Positions 37,144 through 48,800 of a DNA stretch of 63,326 bases are shown piece after piece. How positions within the stretch are numbered: position 1 is the first letter of the stretch; the number at the start of each line of letters is the position of its first letter. The translations under genes were made by a program, and so were the position numbers. The notes below the pieces were generated by a model that worked only from the letters and a program-made list of their open reading frames with translations, was not told where the DNA came from and did no database searches. This DNA is from an uncultured Bacilli bacterium (GTDB lineage: Bacteria > Bacillota_I > Bacilli_A > RFN20 > CAG-449): NCBI GenBank assembly GCA_947595215.1, contig CANQEO010000006.1, positions 1 to 63,326 on the forward strand, written 5' to 3'.

Positions 37144-37746
37144 TTATCCACGTGATCTTTTCGATTCGGCAATACACCAAATCAAAAGTAATATTGTGAC
37201 CGGAATCGGTATAAAAAATATGAAGTACATATTTTGAATTAAATCATTTAATTCTAGAAATATTACTAAAGTTAAAGACCAAATCAACAAATCAATCAAA
37301 ATCAATCGATAGATTTTTTTGCCCCAAATGCAACAAAATACTAATAAAACAATAAATGATACCGGAATTGCATAAGTAAAAGCTCTCCACGTATGTTCCA
37401 ATTTGTTCGGCAAAAGAAGCGAAGTTAAAACATATGCGAATGTTGCAACTACCCAAACCAAACCAGTGGATAAGATTACAATTACACTTTTATTTTTTAA
37501 TATTGATCTTGAAAAAGTTAGTTTATCCTGTCTTTCAAGCAACTCTTGAATTTCTATACCATATATATCTGCGATTTGTTTTAACACAAAAATATCAGGA
37601 GTTCCTTCTCCGCGCTCCCATTTAGAAACTGCTTTGTCGGAATAATTTAATTTCTCAGCTAACTGGGCTTGTGTGATATTTGCTTGTTTACGATAACGAA
37701 CTAAATTATGTGCAATAGTGATTGCAATGTTTTCTTGTTTTTCCAT
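37144..37746 (-). CDS. XRE-family regulator with TM helices
   Basis: YRKQANITQAQLAEKLNYSDKAVSKWERGEGTPD + TMs. Confidence 0.88.
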   Translation of the reverse strand: MEKQENIAITIAHNLVRYRKQANITQAQLAEKLNYSDKAVSKWERGEGTPDIFVLKQIADIYGIEIQELLERQDKLTFSRSILKNKSVIVILSTGLVWVVATFAYVLTSLLLPNKLEHTWRAFTYAIPVSFIVLLVFCCIWGKKIYRLILIDLLIWSLTLVIFLELNDLIQNMYFIFFIPIPVTILLLIWCIAESKRSRG

Positions 37747-37897
37747 ACATACATATTACAAGACAATTGAAAAAAAGTCAAATATTTAGGCGTTTTCTAC
37801 TTTCAGTAGAGTTGATTTTTATCTGTGTAGAATGTTTTCTTTCTAAGTAGCGTTAATATTTTAATTTCAATAACTATATTAATAATGGTGATTAGAA

Positions 37898-38725
37898 ATG
37901 AAATTTAAAATCGTTGTCGATTCTGCAAGTGACTTAAATAATAATTATATTAAAGATAATCAAATCGGTTTTGATATAGTCCCTTTAACAATACGAGTTC
38001 AAGGTAAAGAATTCTTAGACGATGAGAATTTAGATATTGATGATATGTTAGATCGATTGAGCAAAACAACAGAAAAACCATCAACTTCATGTCCTTCACC
38101 ATATTCATGGACAAAGTGTTATGAAGATGCTGAATATGTTATCGCAATAACTATTTCTTCAAAACTAAGTGGAACCTTTAATGCTGCATACCTTGGAGCA
38201 ATAGATGCTACAAATTCGAAAGTACACGTTATTGATTCAAAAGGAACTGCCGGAATGGAAGTATTCTTAGTTGATAAAGCTTATGAACTTATAAAACAAA
38301 ATCTCTCTTTTGAAGAAATTTGCGAAAACCTTGATAACTATCAAAAATCATTAGAGTTATTTTTTGTATTAAATAAATTCGATAATCTAGTCAAAAATGG
38401 AAGAATGTCACGCTTTACAGCTTTAATCGCCACCACGCTTCAAATAAAACCATTATGCGTTGCAAATGATGGAGAAATTAAAGTTTACGAAAAGTTACGC
38501 ACAATGCGTGCTGCTATACGTAGATTAGCTTCAGCAATCGGCGAAAGAGTTAGCGATACCGAAAATAGAAAATGTATTATCTCCCATGTTAAAGATGAAG
38601 AAACAGCAGTAAATTTAAAATCTTTAATAGAAGAACAATATCACTTTAAAGAAGTTATCATTCGACCATGTCGAGGATTATGCAGTTTCTATGCTTTAGA
38701 AAAAGGAATAATAGTATCTTTTTAG
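37898..38725 (+). CDS. DegV-family (fatty-acid-binding) protein
   Basis: KIVVDSASDLNNNY...AITISSKLSGTFNAA...NGRMSRFTALIATTLQIKPL. Confidence 0.9.
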   Translation: MKFKIVVDSASDLNNNYIKDNQIGFDIVPLTIRVQGKEFLDDENLDIDDMLDRLSKTTEKPSTSCPSPYSWTKCYEDAEYVIAITISSKLSGTFNAAYLGAIDATNSKVHVIDSKGTAGMEVFLVDKAYELIKQNLSFEEICENLDNYQKSLELFFVLNKFDNLVKNGRMSRFTALIATTLQIKPLCVANDGEIKVYEKLRTMRAAIRRLASAIGERVSDTENRKCIISHVKDEETAVNLKSLIEEQYHFKEVIIRPCRGLCSFYALEKGIIVSF

Positions 38726-38947
38726 AAAAAAACAACTTATCAAAAGTTGCTTTTTATTTCTTCTCCTTTTGAAAAAACAAATAATGTTATACTTACGGAA
38801 TTATTTTGTGCCAAAGTCTTACTGTTAATTTGTCCTTGTTGTACAGATATTTCTTTTGCTAATTCAACAACTTTTCTGTTTTTATGAATGCCATATATTT
38901 TATTTACCTTTTAATCATTCAATAATATAAATCTTTATAAAAACAAT

Positions 38948-39778
38948 TTATTTTTCTATATAGACTATACCATATGCATATGGTCCGATATGACAACCGA
39001 TGACAGGTGCAATATTTTCACATCCATTTAAGGAGTCTTTAATCTTTAGATTTTTGATAAGTTCATATAATTGCTTATAGTTATCTTCAAACATACTATA
39101 AATTCCGTAGATTGGATAATCATAATTTATATTAGCATTTTCAAGTTTTTCTATTATATATTTCATAGCATTTATCTTACCACGTTTCTTGGCTAATAGT
39201 ACTACTTTACCTTCTACTACACTAATGATTGGTTTTAATCCGATAAAATTACCGAGAACCGAAACTGTTTTTGATAATCTTCCTCCTTTATGCAAATATT
39301 CTAGTGTATCGATACCTGCGAGAATTCTGATTTGTTTTTGCAAATTTTCTAGATGTTCCACAAGTTCATCTATTGGTTTATTTTCTAATTTTTTCGCCTC
39401 TAACGCCAAATATCTCAATCCATTAATTGTTGTTAACGTATTGACCACTCTCACATTTGAAAACTCTTCAAATAAAGTAGTAATACTCGCAAATGATCCC
39501 GATATTTCTCTTGAGAGAGGAAGAATAATTACATCAAAACCCTGCTTTGTATATTTCTTAACTTTCTTTTCTAAATCATAAAGATTAGGCAAAGAAGTTT
39601 TTGGAAAGACATTTTCAGTAAGCAATCGATGATAAAACTCTTCTTGTGTTATATTAATTCCGTCATAATATTCTTCTTCATTAAAAATTATTCTTAATGG
39701 AAAGACATCGATGCCTAATATCTTTGCTTCCTCTTGAGAAATACCAGATGAGGAATCAACCATTATTTTAAGACTCAT
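38948..39778 (-). CDS. DegV-family (fatty-acid-binding) protein
   Basis: KIMVDSSSGISQEEAK...PLSREISGSFAS...GGRLSKTVSVLGNFIGLKPI. Confidence 0.9.
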   Translation of the reverse strand: MSLKIMVDSSSGISQEEAKILGIDVFPLRIIFNEEEYYDGINITQEEFYHRLLTENVFPKTSLPNLYDLEKKVKKYTKQGFDVIILPLSREISGSFASITTLFEEFSNVRVVNTLTTINGLRYLALEAKKLENKPIDELVEHLENLQKQIRILAGIDTLEYLHKGGRLSKTVSVLGNFIGLKPIISVVEGKVVLLAKKRGKINAMKYIIEKLENANINYDYPIYGIYSMFEDNYKQLYELIKNLKIKDSLNGCENIAPVIGCHIGPYAYGIVYIEK

Positions 39779-39884
39779 ATTTAAATCTCCTTAAAAAACT
39801 TTTTCTATAGTAATAATATGATACATTTTGTATCATATAAATTATCACATATTTAACGTGAGACAAAAAAGGTGGTATTTGTCT

Positions 39885-40406
39885 ATGAATAAACGTACAG
39901 AGATTAATAAATTAGTAAAAGATAGTATTGCGCAGAGCATTTTCTATTTAATGAAAGAGAAAGCATTCTCAGATATTACTATAACCGAAATAGTGAAAAA
40001 AGCTGGAGTTGCAAGAGCTTCTTTCTACCGAAACTTTACCTATAAAGAAGATGCCATAAGTTATTATTTATTAGAAGTTATGAATCTATATAAAAATAAA
40101 TTCAATCCCAATTTACAAATCACCTATTATGACTTGATTTTAGGAACAATGGAATTTGCCCTAGATTATAAAGAAGAATTAGAAAGCTTATTTAGTTCTG
40201 GTTTATCGCAATTATTCCTTTCCGCTATTAATGCTTATTTAATCAACAAATCAGATGTCAGCAAAGAATTAGGCATCAAAAAATATTATTTATTCTCTTA
40301 TGGAGGTTCAATTTTTAACGTTATTTATCATTGGATTGAATCCGATACTAAAGAAAGCCCTGAAGAGATCGCTAAAATTATTTGTAATCAAAGAAATCAG
40401 CATTAA
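39885..40406 (+). CDS. TetR-family regulator
   Basis: DSIAQSIFYLMKEKAFSDITITEIVKKAGVARASFYRNFTYKEDAI. Confidence 0.88.
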   Translation: MNKRTEINKLVKDSIAQSIFYLMKEKAFSDITITEIVKKAGVARASFYRNFTYKEDAISYYLLEVMNLYKNKFNPNLQITYYDLILGTMEFALDYKEELESLFSSGLSQLFLSAINAYLINKSDVSKELGIKKYYLFSYGGSIFNVIYHWIESDTKESPEEIAKIICNQRNQH

Positions 40407-40649
40407 ATAACTTATAAACAATTTTTATACTAAATAAAAAGTTGATTATATATTTTATAATTACCTTATATTATGAAATTGCAAATTTAGTCTGGATTCA
40501 AAAGAGTTTTGTATTTAAGGTCGAGAAACTCATAAATCTAGTTCTTTGTTTTCAATATTAATTATGAAATATAAATTAAAAACACGTTTTGAGACGTGTT
40601 TCATAAATAATTATCTATCATAACCCATTAGGTTCGATTGAGCAATATA

Positions 40650-40725
40650 TGGTGGACGCTGAGGGGATCGAACCCACGACCTCTTCCGTGTGAAGGAAAC
40701 GCTCTCCCGACTGAGCTAAGTGTCC
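40650..40725 (-). tRNA. tRNA-Val (CAC)
   Basis: GGACACTTAGCTCAG...TTTCC TTCACAC GGAAG...GGTTCGATCCC...CCACCA. Confidence 0.93.
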
Positions 40726-40936
40726 ATAAAATGCTACTTAATAGTAGCACTTAGATATTTTTTTTTCAACTGATTAAGTTATTATAAATAGTTTTTACTA
40801 AAAATTTTGATATTCAAATTCCTCGATTACTCTTTATTTAACATATTTAGACAAGACAACGAGTACCCGACAAAATATTTTTATCAAAGACCTCATTAGA
40901 CTCGACTTCGAATCAATTTTCCATTTTTATATCTTC

Positions 40937-42103
40937 TTATAATGAATTACGAAGAATTTTAGCGACATCTTCTTTAGTTAAATTAAGATAGCCTCCTTCA
41001 TCTAAATTGATAGTTTGAGCGATTGTATCAATCATATCTTCTTTTACACCAACTTCTTTGATGCTCATTGCCAAACCAATTTCTTTCATCCATTTTTCTA
41101 AACATTTTAATCCTTCTAAAGCAATTTCTTCATCGCTTTTACTTGATGGATTAACTTTCCAAACTTCAAGAGCAAAGCGTTTAAATTTATCAAGTCCATA
41201 TGGCATGATGTAGCGATAATATGCAATCGATACAGACGATAAAGTCATGCCATGAGTTGCATCAGTATAAGCGGCGATATGTTGTCCGATTCCATGAACA
41301 GTCCAGTCTGTTTTCTTTCCTTTAGCAACTAAGGTATTTAAGGCCCAAGTTGCAATCCACATGATATTACTTCTAGCATCATAATCTTTTGGATTTTTGA
41401 CAGCGATCAAACTGCTATTAATTAAAGAGCGCATTAAACCTTCCATTAAGTAATCGGATGTATTATCGTCATAATCAGAAAAATATTGTTCCATTATGTG
41501 GGACATAATGTCGAAAAATCCAGCTACCATTTGATATTGAGGAACAGTATATGTATAAAGTGGATTTAAGATAGCAAATTTTGGGAATACTTCTTCACCG
41601 AAAACATGTCCCACTTTCATTTTACTCTGATGATTGGTAATTACTGCACCACCATTCATTTCACTACCAGTTCCAACCATAGTTAGCACACAACCAACTG
41701 GAATAATTTTACAACTTGGCTCTTCAAATCGCAGATAATATTTATCCCAAGGATCTTCTTCGCAATAAGCAGACACAGAAACTGCTTTAGCGTAATCAAC
41801 TACAGAACCACCACCGACAGCTAAAATTAAATCAATATTATTTTCCTTAGCCATCTTAGCTCCTTCATATAGTTTTTCTACTGTTGGATTAGGCATAACG
41901 CCAGCATCTTCGATAATGATCTTATCTCTTTCTTTTAATATTTTTATTACTTCATCATATAAACCGTTTTTCTTAATTGAACCGCCACCATAAATAAGTT
42001 GTACTTTGGGTCCGTATTTTTTTAGTTCATCTTTTAAATAGTTTAAAGATGAATCACCAAAATATAATTTTGTTGGATTACAAAAAATGAAATTTCCTCT
42101 CAT
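40937..42103 (-). CDS. Iron-containing alcohol dehydrogenase (butanol dehydrogenase-like)
   Basis: ILAVGGGSVVDYAKAVSVSA...MVGTGSEMNGGAVI...HGIGQHIAAYTDATHG. Confidence 0.92.
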   Translation of the reverse strand: MRGNFIFCNPTKLYFGDSSLNYLKDELKKYGPKVQLIYGGGSIKKNGLYDEVIKILKERDKIIIEDAGVMPNPTVEKLYEGAKMAKENNIDLILAVGGGSVVDYAKAVSVSAYCEEDPWDKYYLRFEEPSCKIIPVGCVLTMVGTGSEMNGGAVITNHQSKMKVGHVFGEEVFPKFAILNPLYTYTVPQYQMVAGFFDIMSHIMEQYFSDYDDNTSDYLMEGLMRSLINSSLIAVKNPKDYDARSNIMWIATWALNTLVAKGKKTDWTVHGIGQHIAAYTDATHGMTLSSVSIAYYRYIMPYGLDKFKRFALEVWKVNPSSKSDEEIALEGLKCLEKWMKEIGLAMSIKEVGVKEDMIDTIAQTINLDEGGYLNLTKEDVAKILRNSL

Positions 42104-42322
42104 AAAATCTCCTTTCGTTAATTTATATTAATAAACATATTCTATCACAAAATGATTAAAATCTCATTTGGAATTAATAAAAAGTACTAGCGCTCTATAA
42201 TTAGAATGTCGATGCGAATTATTTATTAATATTTTTCTAATCAATAGGTTAAATTAAAAAAATCACCACATGGTGACTCCTAATTTATATAAATTCAGAT
42301 TTCTCTGAACACTTTCTCAAAT

Positions 42323-42399
<77 letters not shown>

Positions 42400-42464
42400 A
42401 ACGCTTAGTTATAATACAATAATAAATAATAAAAATCAACATCATTTTTAATTTTTTCTAAGTT

Positions 42465-43139
42465 TTAAATCGAAATTTTATAATAAGCGATAAGAGAATC
42501 TAAAATTGTTTTCGCAATCAAGTTTTGATAATTATTATCAAGAAGATTTTTACGTTCATTGCTATTTGAAATAAAGCCACATTCTACTAATATCCCAACA
42601 CATGTAGTCGCTCTAAAAAGGTAATAATCTTCAGTGTGAGTTTTTTTATCAACATTTGCCATTTCATTGAGTTTTTGTTGAGTAATTTCTGCAAGCTTCT
42701 TTGATGATTCATCTTTAGCTCGATAATAAACCATCGGTCCATGTACAGATGCATCATTTAACGCATTTAAATGAATCGAAACAAAAGCATCAGCATTTGA
42801 AGTGGTTATCGCTGTTGCTCTATTTTTCAAGTCCTCTCTTTTTCGATTGCTCGCATAAAGCGATGCAAGATCATAATCTCCACTTCTTGTGATGTAAGCT
42901 ACGAAGTTTTCTTTAAGTAACAACTCAAATAGTTTAGATGCGATTTTTAGATTTATTTCATCCTCAGCAACTTGCTCTCTAGATGCGCCATCATCTTTTC
43001 CACCATGTCCCGGATCAACAAAAATTATTTTATTATAAATAGAGGTAACTTCTTTAAAAGATATAGACTGTTTTGCAATATAAAAAGATACAATGGATAA
43101 AGAGCTTATGATAAAAATTAAAAAAATCTTTTTAATCAC
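42465..43139 (-). CDS. N-acetylmuramoyl-L-alanine amidase (CwlD-like)
   Basis: VDPGHGGKDDGASR...VSIHLNA...ILVECGFISNSNE; GTG start proposed at MIKKIFLIF. Confidence 0.9.
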   Translation of the reverse strand: MIKKIFLIFIISSLSIVSFYIAKQSISFKEVTSIYNKIIFVDPGHGGKDDGASREQVAEDEINLKIASKLFELLLKENFVAYITRSGDYDLASLYASNRKREDLKNRATAITTSNADAFVSIHLNALNDASVHGPMVYYRAKDESSKKLAEITQQKLNEMANVDKKTHTEDYYLFRATTCVGILVECGFISNSNERKNLLDNNYQNLIAKTILDSLIAYYKISI

Positions 43140-43229
43140 ACAATCACCATTTAAAAATATGTATTTAAAAGAAATTATAGAAGTTAAAAAAAGAGCACCG
43201 ATGTGCTCTTCATAAACGCGCAATATAAA

Positions 43230-43640
43230 TTAACGTTTTGAGAATTGTGGTGCTCTTCTAGCAGCTTTAAGACCATACTTCTTACGTTCTTTAGCACGTG
43301 AATCTCTAGTTAACATTCCTGCTACTTTAAGAGTTGAACGCATATCTGGAGTTACATTTAATAAAGCTCTGGCGATACCTAAACGAATCGCACCGGCTTG
43401 TCCAGTGAATCCACCACCATTAACAGTTGCCTTAACATCGAATTTATCGGCTGAAGCAGTGAGTTCGAGCGGTTGTTTTAAATCCATTACTAAAGTCGCA
43501 TAAGGCATATATTCGTTAACATCTCTACCATTAATAGTGATAACACCTTTTCCAGGAGTCAAGTACACTCTAGCGACTGATGATTTTCTACGTCCAGTGC
43601 CGTAATAAACGACATCTTGAGCTTTCTTCTTAGCTGGCAT
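43230..43640 (-). CDS. rpsI: 30S ribosomal protein S9
   Basis: [21 protein letters not shown]...[24 protein letters not shown]. Confidence 0.97.
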   Translation of the reverse strand: MPAKKKAQDVVYYGTGRRKSSVARVYLTPGKGVITINGRDVNEYMPYATLVMDLKQPLELTASADKFDVKATVNGGGFTGQAGAIRLGIARALLNVTPDMRSTLKVAGMLTRDSRAKERKKYGLKAARRAPQFSKR

Positions 43641-43652
43641 TTATCTTTCCTC

Positions 43653-44093
43653 CTAATACTTTAATTCAAGCACTTCAGGATTTTGAGCCTGATGCTTGTG
43701 TTCGCTTCCTGCATAAACAAATAATTTCTTGTAGATTTGTCTTCCTAAGCGACCTTTTGGTAACATACCCCAAACGGCTCTTTCGACCATTTCGACTGGA
43801 TATTCTCTCTTCATCACTCCAACTGATCTCTTTCTGATTCCTCTAGCATAACCGGAAGCATTGTAGTAATATTTTTTGCTTTCGGCATCACCAGATAAAG
43901 CGACTTTCTCAGCATTGACGATGATGATGTAATCACCACAATCAATATTTGGGGTAAAAACAGCCTTGTTTTTGCCGGTTAAATAGACTGCGACTTCAGA
44001 TGCTAAACGTCCAAGTGGTTTGTTTGCTGCATCTACAACATACCACTTACGTTCGATATCTTTGGCTTTTGCAATAGTTGTTTGACGTTGCAT
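43653..44093 (-). CDS. rplM: 50S ribosomal protein L13
   Basis: RKWYVVDAANKPLGRLASEVAVYLTGKNK...MLPKGRLGRQIYKKLFVYAG. Confidence 0.97.
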   Translation of the reverse strand: MQRQTTIAKAKDIERKWYVVDAANKPLGRLASEVAVYLTGKNKAVFTPNIDCGDYIIIVNAEKVALSGDAESKKYYYNASGYARGIRKRSVGVMKREYPVEMVERAVWGMLPKGRLGRQIYKKLFVYAGSEHKHQAQNPEVLELKY

Positions 44094-44314
44094 GAATAAT
44101 TCCTCCTAATAATTGTTTGTCTTACCGGGACTACAATTGGCGAATTAATGCCATCTACTATATTAACTAAACTACATTCTAGTTTCAATTAAAATAGTAA
44201 AAAACTAAAAAAATTAAATGCTAAAATAATATTAATATTTATGAAGTCAAAATTTTATATAACAATTTATTCTATTTATAAAAAGGTAACCCTTTCGAGT
44301 TACCTTAAGTTTTA

Positions 44315-47300
44315 TTAATCAGCTAATTTTTTGAATCTTCTCCAACGCATTGCAGCGTATTCTTGAGATTTGGTGAGAAGTTCTTCAGCATGTTCCGGAT
44401 TAACTTTTGGAAGTTGTGAATATCGAGTTTCACACATCACGAAATCTCTGAATTTAGAGAAGTCTGGCTCTGGGCAATCAATTTGCATTGGATTCTTACC
44501 TTGAGCTTCTAAGCGTGGATCATAACGGAAGATTGGGAAGTAACCACATTCGACCGCCTTTTTCTCAGTTAATTGAGAATTAGCTAAACCACCCTTAATA
44601 CCATGCGCTTGACATGGTGAATAGCAAATGATGAGCGATGGTCCATTATAACTTTCAGCTTCTTGAAGAGCTTTGATTGCTTGCATTGGATTTGCACCCA
44701 TTGCGATCTGAGCAACATAGACGTGACCATAAGCGATTGCCATCATTGCTAAGTTCTTTTTCGCAGTCTTTTTACCAGACGCAGTAAATTTAGCAATAGA
44801 ACCGGTTTGAGAAGACTTAGATGATTGACCACCAGTATTCGAATAGACTTCAGTATCTAAGACTAAGATGTTAACATCTTCTTCGTTAGCAACAACATGA
44901 TCTAATCCACCGTAACCGATATCGTAAGCCCAACCATCACCACCGACGATCCAGACCGATTTATCAATTAAGTCTCTTTCATATTCGAGAACTTCTTTAA
45001 CAGCCTCATTTTTAGAAGCTTTAACTAAAGCGACTAATTTATCGACGATAGTTCTAACATATTTACGATCCTTAATGTGAGTGACATAGTCATCAATAAC
45101 ACTAGCGAGTTCTTCTTCAACATCAGTTTTGTTATCTTCTAAGATTTTGACGATTTGAGATAACTTGTAATCAGTAGCTACTCTCATACCAAAACCATAT
45201 TCGGCGTTATCTTCGAATAAGGAGTTAGCCCAAGCAACACCTTGACCATTTTTATCGGTGCAGAAAGGAGTAAGTGGAGTCGAACCATTATAAATAGAAG
45301 AACATCCAGTAGCGTTAGCAACTAACATATCTTTACCGAATAATTGTGATACTAAACGATAGTATGGAGTTTCACCACAACCTGCACATGCACCAGAGAC
45401 TTCGACATATGGCATTAAGAAACTTGCGCCCTTAATGGTCGTAGTTGGAAATAAGCCTTCTTTATAAGCAACTTCCTTATAGAGGTAATTTGCGGCTTCT
45501 TCTTTATCAAATTGAGTCTTAGCTTCAACCATCTGTAAAGCTTTCTTACCCATCTTACCTGGACATTGAACAACACATAGTCCACATCCGACACAGTTTC
45601 TTGGAGTAACTTGGATACGAAATTTTAATCCTTTGACATTCGGACCACCCATTGCATCTAAGACATCTTCCTTATCACCCGGGATATTAGCAACTTCCTC
45701 ATCAGTTAACATGAAAGGTCTAATAGTCGCGTGTGGACAAACGAAAGCACATTGGTTACATTGGATACAATTTTCTTTAATCCACATTGGAACTTTGTCA
45801 GCAATTGAACGTTTTTCTTTAAATGTAACGTTATTTCTCATCGTACCATCTAAGAGTTCATATTCAGTGAACTTAGAAACTGGTAAATCATAGCCATCTA
45901 ATGAGCCTATAACATTGACATAGGAATCAAAGTATTCATCATCGCTCTTAACATATTCACGTTTGAATGGTAAATCTTTCCACTCTTCTTTAACTTTAAC
46001 TTCGACTAAACCATCAGCACCAGCATCAATGGCATCCCAGTTCATCTTAACGATTTCATCACCCTTTTTAGCGTAGCTCTTCTTGGCGAATTTCTTCATC
46101 CAATCTTGTGCTTCTGCATATGGCATGATGTTTTGATTTAAGTAGAAGAAACTGGCTTGTAAAATAGTGTTAGTTCTTCTTCCTAATCCGATTTTAGCAG
46201 CGATTGCATTAGCATCGATAATGTAGAATTTTGCATTTTTATCAGCAAGTTGCTTTTTAACTCTATTTGGAAGTTTAGCTTCGATTTGATCTGCTGGAAT
46301 ATCAGTATTCAATAAGAATGTTCCACCATTTTTTAAACATTTGATCATATCGAACTTGAAGATATAACTATCTAATGAGCAAGATAAGAAGTCAGCGTGT
46401 TCAACATAATATGTCGAGTGAATTGGTTTCTTACCAAAGCGTAAGTGGGAACGAGTGACACCACCGGCTTTTCTGGAGTCATAAGCAAAGTAAGCTTGGG
46501 CATACTGTCCGGTCGCATCACCAATAATCTTAATTGATGATTTGTTAGCAGAAACAGTACCATCAGAACCTAATCCGTAGAATAAGCATGATGTGTAGTC
46601 ACCATCAACATGAAAACTTTCATCAACAGGGATTGAAAGATGAGTGACATCATCGTTAATACCAACAGTGAATGAATTCCAATTGTCTTTAGCGTCTAAG
46701 AAATCATAGACTGATTTGATGTGTTTTGGTTGAGTATCTTTACTTGAAAGACCATATCTACCACCTAAAACGACATCAACCTCACGCCCTTCTTGACGTA
46801 AAGCAGCTACGACATCAAGATATAAAGGTTCGCCAGTTGCACCGATTTCTTTAGTACGATCTAAAACCGCAATCTTTTTAACACTTGATGGAATCACTGA
46901 GACTAGGTGTTTGCTTGAGAATGGACGATAAAGATGAACTTTAACTAAACCGACTTTTTCTCCAGAAGCGTTTAAAACATCAACGACTTCGCGAGCGGTT
47001 TCAGTAACTGACCCCATTGCGATAATAACCTTAGTTGCATCTTTAGCACCATAGTAAACAAATGGGGCATATTCCCGTCCGGTCATCTCAGTAACTTTTT
47101 TGAAGTAATCTTCTGCGATTCCCACTATTTCAGCAAAATGTTTATTTTGAGCTTCTCTACCTTGGAAGTAGATATCATCATTTTCAGCGCCGCCACGGGT
47201 AACTGCGTGTGTGTGTGGATTTAAAGCTCTCGCTCTAAATTCCGCTAATTTTTCTTGATCAATTAATTTATTCCATTCGCTTTCAGCGACAAATTCGACG

Positions 47301-47857
47301 TTTTGAATTTCGTGCGAAGTCCTAAATCCATCGAAGAAGTGAACGACTGGAGCTTGTGATTTAATAGCGACAAGGTGAGCAAGTGGAGCAAGGTCAGCAC
47401 ATTCTTGAACAGAGTGAGAACAAAGCATTGTAACTCCAGTTTGTCTTACCGCATAGACATCTTGGTGATCACCAAAAATTGATAAAGAACGGGTCGCTAA
47501 GCTTCTCGCTGAAACATGAAGAACTGCTGGTAGCAATTCGCCAACCCATTTATAAATATTTGGAATCATCAATAATAAACCTTGAGATGCTGTATAGGTA
47601 GTCGCTAAAGCACCAGCCTGTAACGCACCATGAACTGTGCCTGAAGCACCAGCTTCTGATTGCATTTCAACAACTTTTACTTCGGTTCCGAAGCAATTTT
47701 TCTTTCCCTCACTAGCATATTGATCGACTAATTCAGCCATCGTTGAAGATGGAGTAATAGGATAAATACTAGCGACTTCGGTAAAGTTATAGGAAGCTAA
47801 AGCAACTGCAGTGTTTCCGTCAACCGATAGGAAATATTTCTTGGTATTTTCTTCCAT
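44315..47857 (-). CDS. nifJ: Pyruvate:ferredoxin (flavodoxin) oxidoreductase
   Basis: Full-length PFOR; two 4Fe-4S motifs CIQCNQCAFVCPH and CVGCGLCVVQCPG, TPP region ACAGCGETPYYRL. Confidence 0.96.
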   Translation of the reverse strand: MEENTKKYFLSVDGNTAVALASYNFTEVASIYPITPSSTMAELVDQYASEGKKNCFGTEVKVVEMQSEAGASGTVHGALQAGALATTYTASQGLLLMIPNIYKWVGELLPAVLHVSARSLATRSLSIFGDHQDVYAVRQTGVTMLCSHSVQECADLAPLAHLVAIKSQAPVVHFFDGFRTSHEIQNVEFVAESEWNKLIDQEKLAEFRARALNPHTHAVTRGGAENDDIYFQGREAQNKHFAEIVGIAEDYFKKVTEMTGREYAPFVYYGAKDATKVIIAMGSVTETAREVVDVLNASGEKVGLVKVHLYRPFSSKHLVSVIPSSVKKIAVLDRTKEIGATGEPLYLDVVAALRQEGREVDVVLGGRYGLSSKDTQPKHIKSVYDFLDAKDNWNSFTVGINDDVTHLSIPVDESFHVDGDYTSCLFYGLGSDGTVSANKSSIKIIGDATGQYAQAYFAYDSRKAGGVTRSHLRFGKKPIHSTYYVEHADFLSCSLDSYIFKFDMIKCLKNGGTFLLNTDIPADQIEAKLPNRVKKQLADKNAKFYIIDANAIAAKIGLGRRTNTILQASFFYLNQNIMPYAEAQDWMKKFAKKSYAKKGDEIVKMNWDAIDAGADGLVEVKVKEEWKDLPFKREYVKSDDEYFDSYVNVIGSLDGYDLPVSKFTEYELLDGTMRNNVTFKEKRSIADKVPMWIKENCIQCNQCAFVCPHATIRPFMLTDEEVANIPGDKEDVLDAMGGPNVKGLKFRIQVTPRNCVGCGLCVVQCPGKMGKKALQMVEAKTQFDKEEAANYLYKEVAYKEGLFPTTTIKGASFLMPYVEVSGACAGCGETPYYRLVSQLFGKDMLVANATGCSSIYNGSTPLTPFCTDKNGQGVAWANSLFEDNAEYGFGMRVATDYKLSQIVKILEDNKTDVEEELASVIDDYVTHIKDRKYVRTIVDKLVALVKASKNEAVKEVLEYERDLIDKSVWIVGGDGWAYDIGYGGLDHVVANEEDVNILVLDTEVYSNTGGQSSKSSQTGSIAKFTASGKKTAKKNLAMMAIAYGHVYVAQIAMGANPMQAIKALQEAESYNGPSLIICYSPCQAHGIKGGLANSQLTEKKAVECGYFPIFRYDPRLEAQGKNPMQIDCPEPDFSKFRDFVMCETRYSQLPKVNPEHAEELLTKSQEYAAMRWRRFKKLAD

Positions 47858-47927
47858 TCTTTTTCCTCCTAATAAAACCATAGATTAGTATAAAACAAAA
47901 TACTTATAATTTCTACATCAAAACAAA

Positions 47928-48800
47928 CTAGAATTTAAAATTCTTGATGTAGTCTTTGACCTTCTCCTTTAAATCATCGCGTTCAAGAGCAAAATCGATA
48001 GTTGCTTTAACAAAGCCGAACTTATCTCCGACATCGTAACGTTCACCTTCAAAGCGGCAAGCGTAGACTTTTTCATAATCCATAAGTCTTTTTAAAGCAT
48101 CGGTAAGTTGAATCTCATTGCCTTTACCAGGCTTTTGAGTTTTTAATACTTCAAATATTTTTGGAGTAAGCACATAACGACCTAATACTGCTTCGCAAGA
48201 AGGAGCATCTTCAAGAGCCGGTTTTTCGACCATATCTTTTAGTTCAAATAAAGCACCAACCTCTCGCTTTGGAGCGACGATACCATATTTTGAAACTTCT
48301 TCCTTTTTGACCGATTGAACACCAAGAATTGAAGATTCGGTTTCTTCGTAGGCATCTATTAATTGTCTTAGCGCCTCTTTACCATGGCAATTCACAACAA
48401 TATCATCACCCAAAAGAACAGCGAAAGGTTCATTACCGACAAAGGCTTCAGCACATAAAACAGCATGTCCTAACCCTTTTGGTTCTTTTTGACTAACAAA
48501 ATAGATATTGGCCATATTCGCAATATCGCGAATCATTTTTACTTCAGCATTTTTATTAGTTTCTTTTAAACGCGTTTCTAATTCATAACTGACATCGAAA
48601 TGCTTCTCGATAGAATTTTTATTACTATTTGTAATAATAAGAATTTCTTCGATTCCCGACTTTTTTGCCTCATTGACGATATATTGGATTGTCGGAATAT
48701 CAATAATAGGTAGCATTTCTTTAGGAAGAGCTTTAGTCGCTGGTAAAAAACGCGTTCCAAGACCAGCGGCCGGAATAATTGCTTTTCTTATTTTTTGCAT
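47928..48800 (-). CDS. galU: UTP-glucose-1-phosphate uridylyltransferase
   Basis: RKAIIPAAGLGTRFLPATKALPKEMLPI. Confidence 0.95.
   Translation of the reverse strand: MQKIRKAIIPAAGLGTRFLPATKALPKEMLPIIDIPTIQYIVNEAKKSGIEEILIITNSNKNSIEKHFDVSYELETRLKETNKNAEVKMIRDIANMANIYFVSQKEPKGLGHAVLCAEAFVGNEPFAVLLGDDIVVNCHGKEALRQLIDAYEETESSILGVQSVKKEEVSKYGIVAPKREVGALFELKDMVEKPALEDAPSCEAVLGRYVLTPKIFEVLKTQKPGKGNEIQLTDALKRLMDYEKVYACRFEGERYDVGDKFGFVKATIDFALERDDLKEKVKDYIKNFKF

Noticed and set aside
39189-39581. 130-aa antisense ORF over DegV
   Set aside because: Shadow ORF on a clear DegV gene.
44094-44180. L13 leader autoregulatory RNA
   Set aside because: Upstream of rplM some pairing is possible, but I could not match the known L13 leader by eye; needs an Rfam scan.
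45633-46563. Small ORFs over PFOR (45633-45893 +, 46372-46563 -)
   Set aside because: Shadow ORFs inside the 1180-codon PFOR gene.
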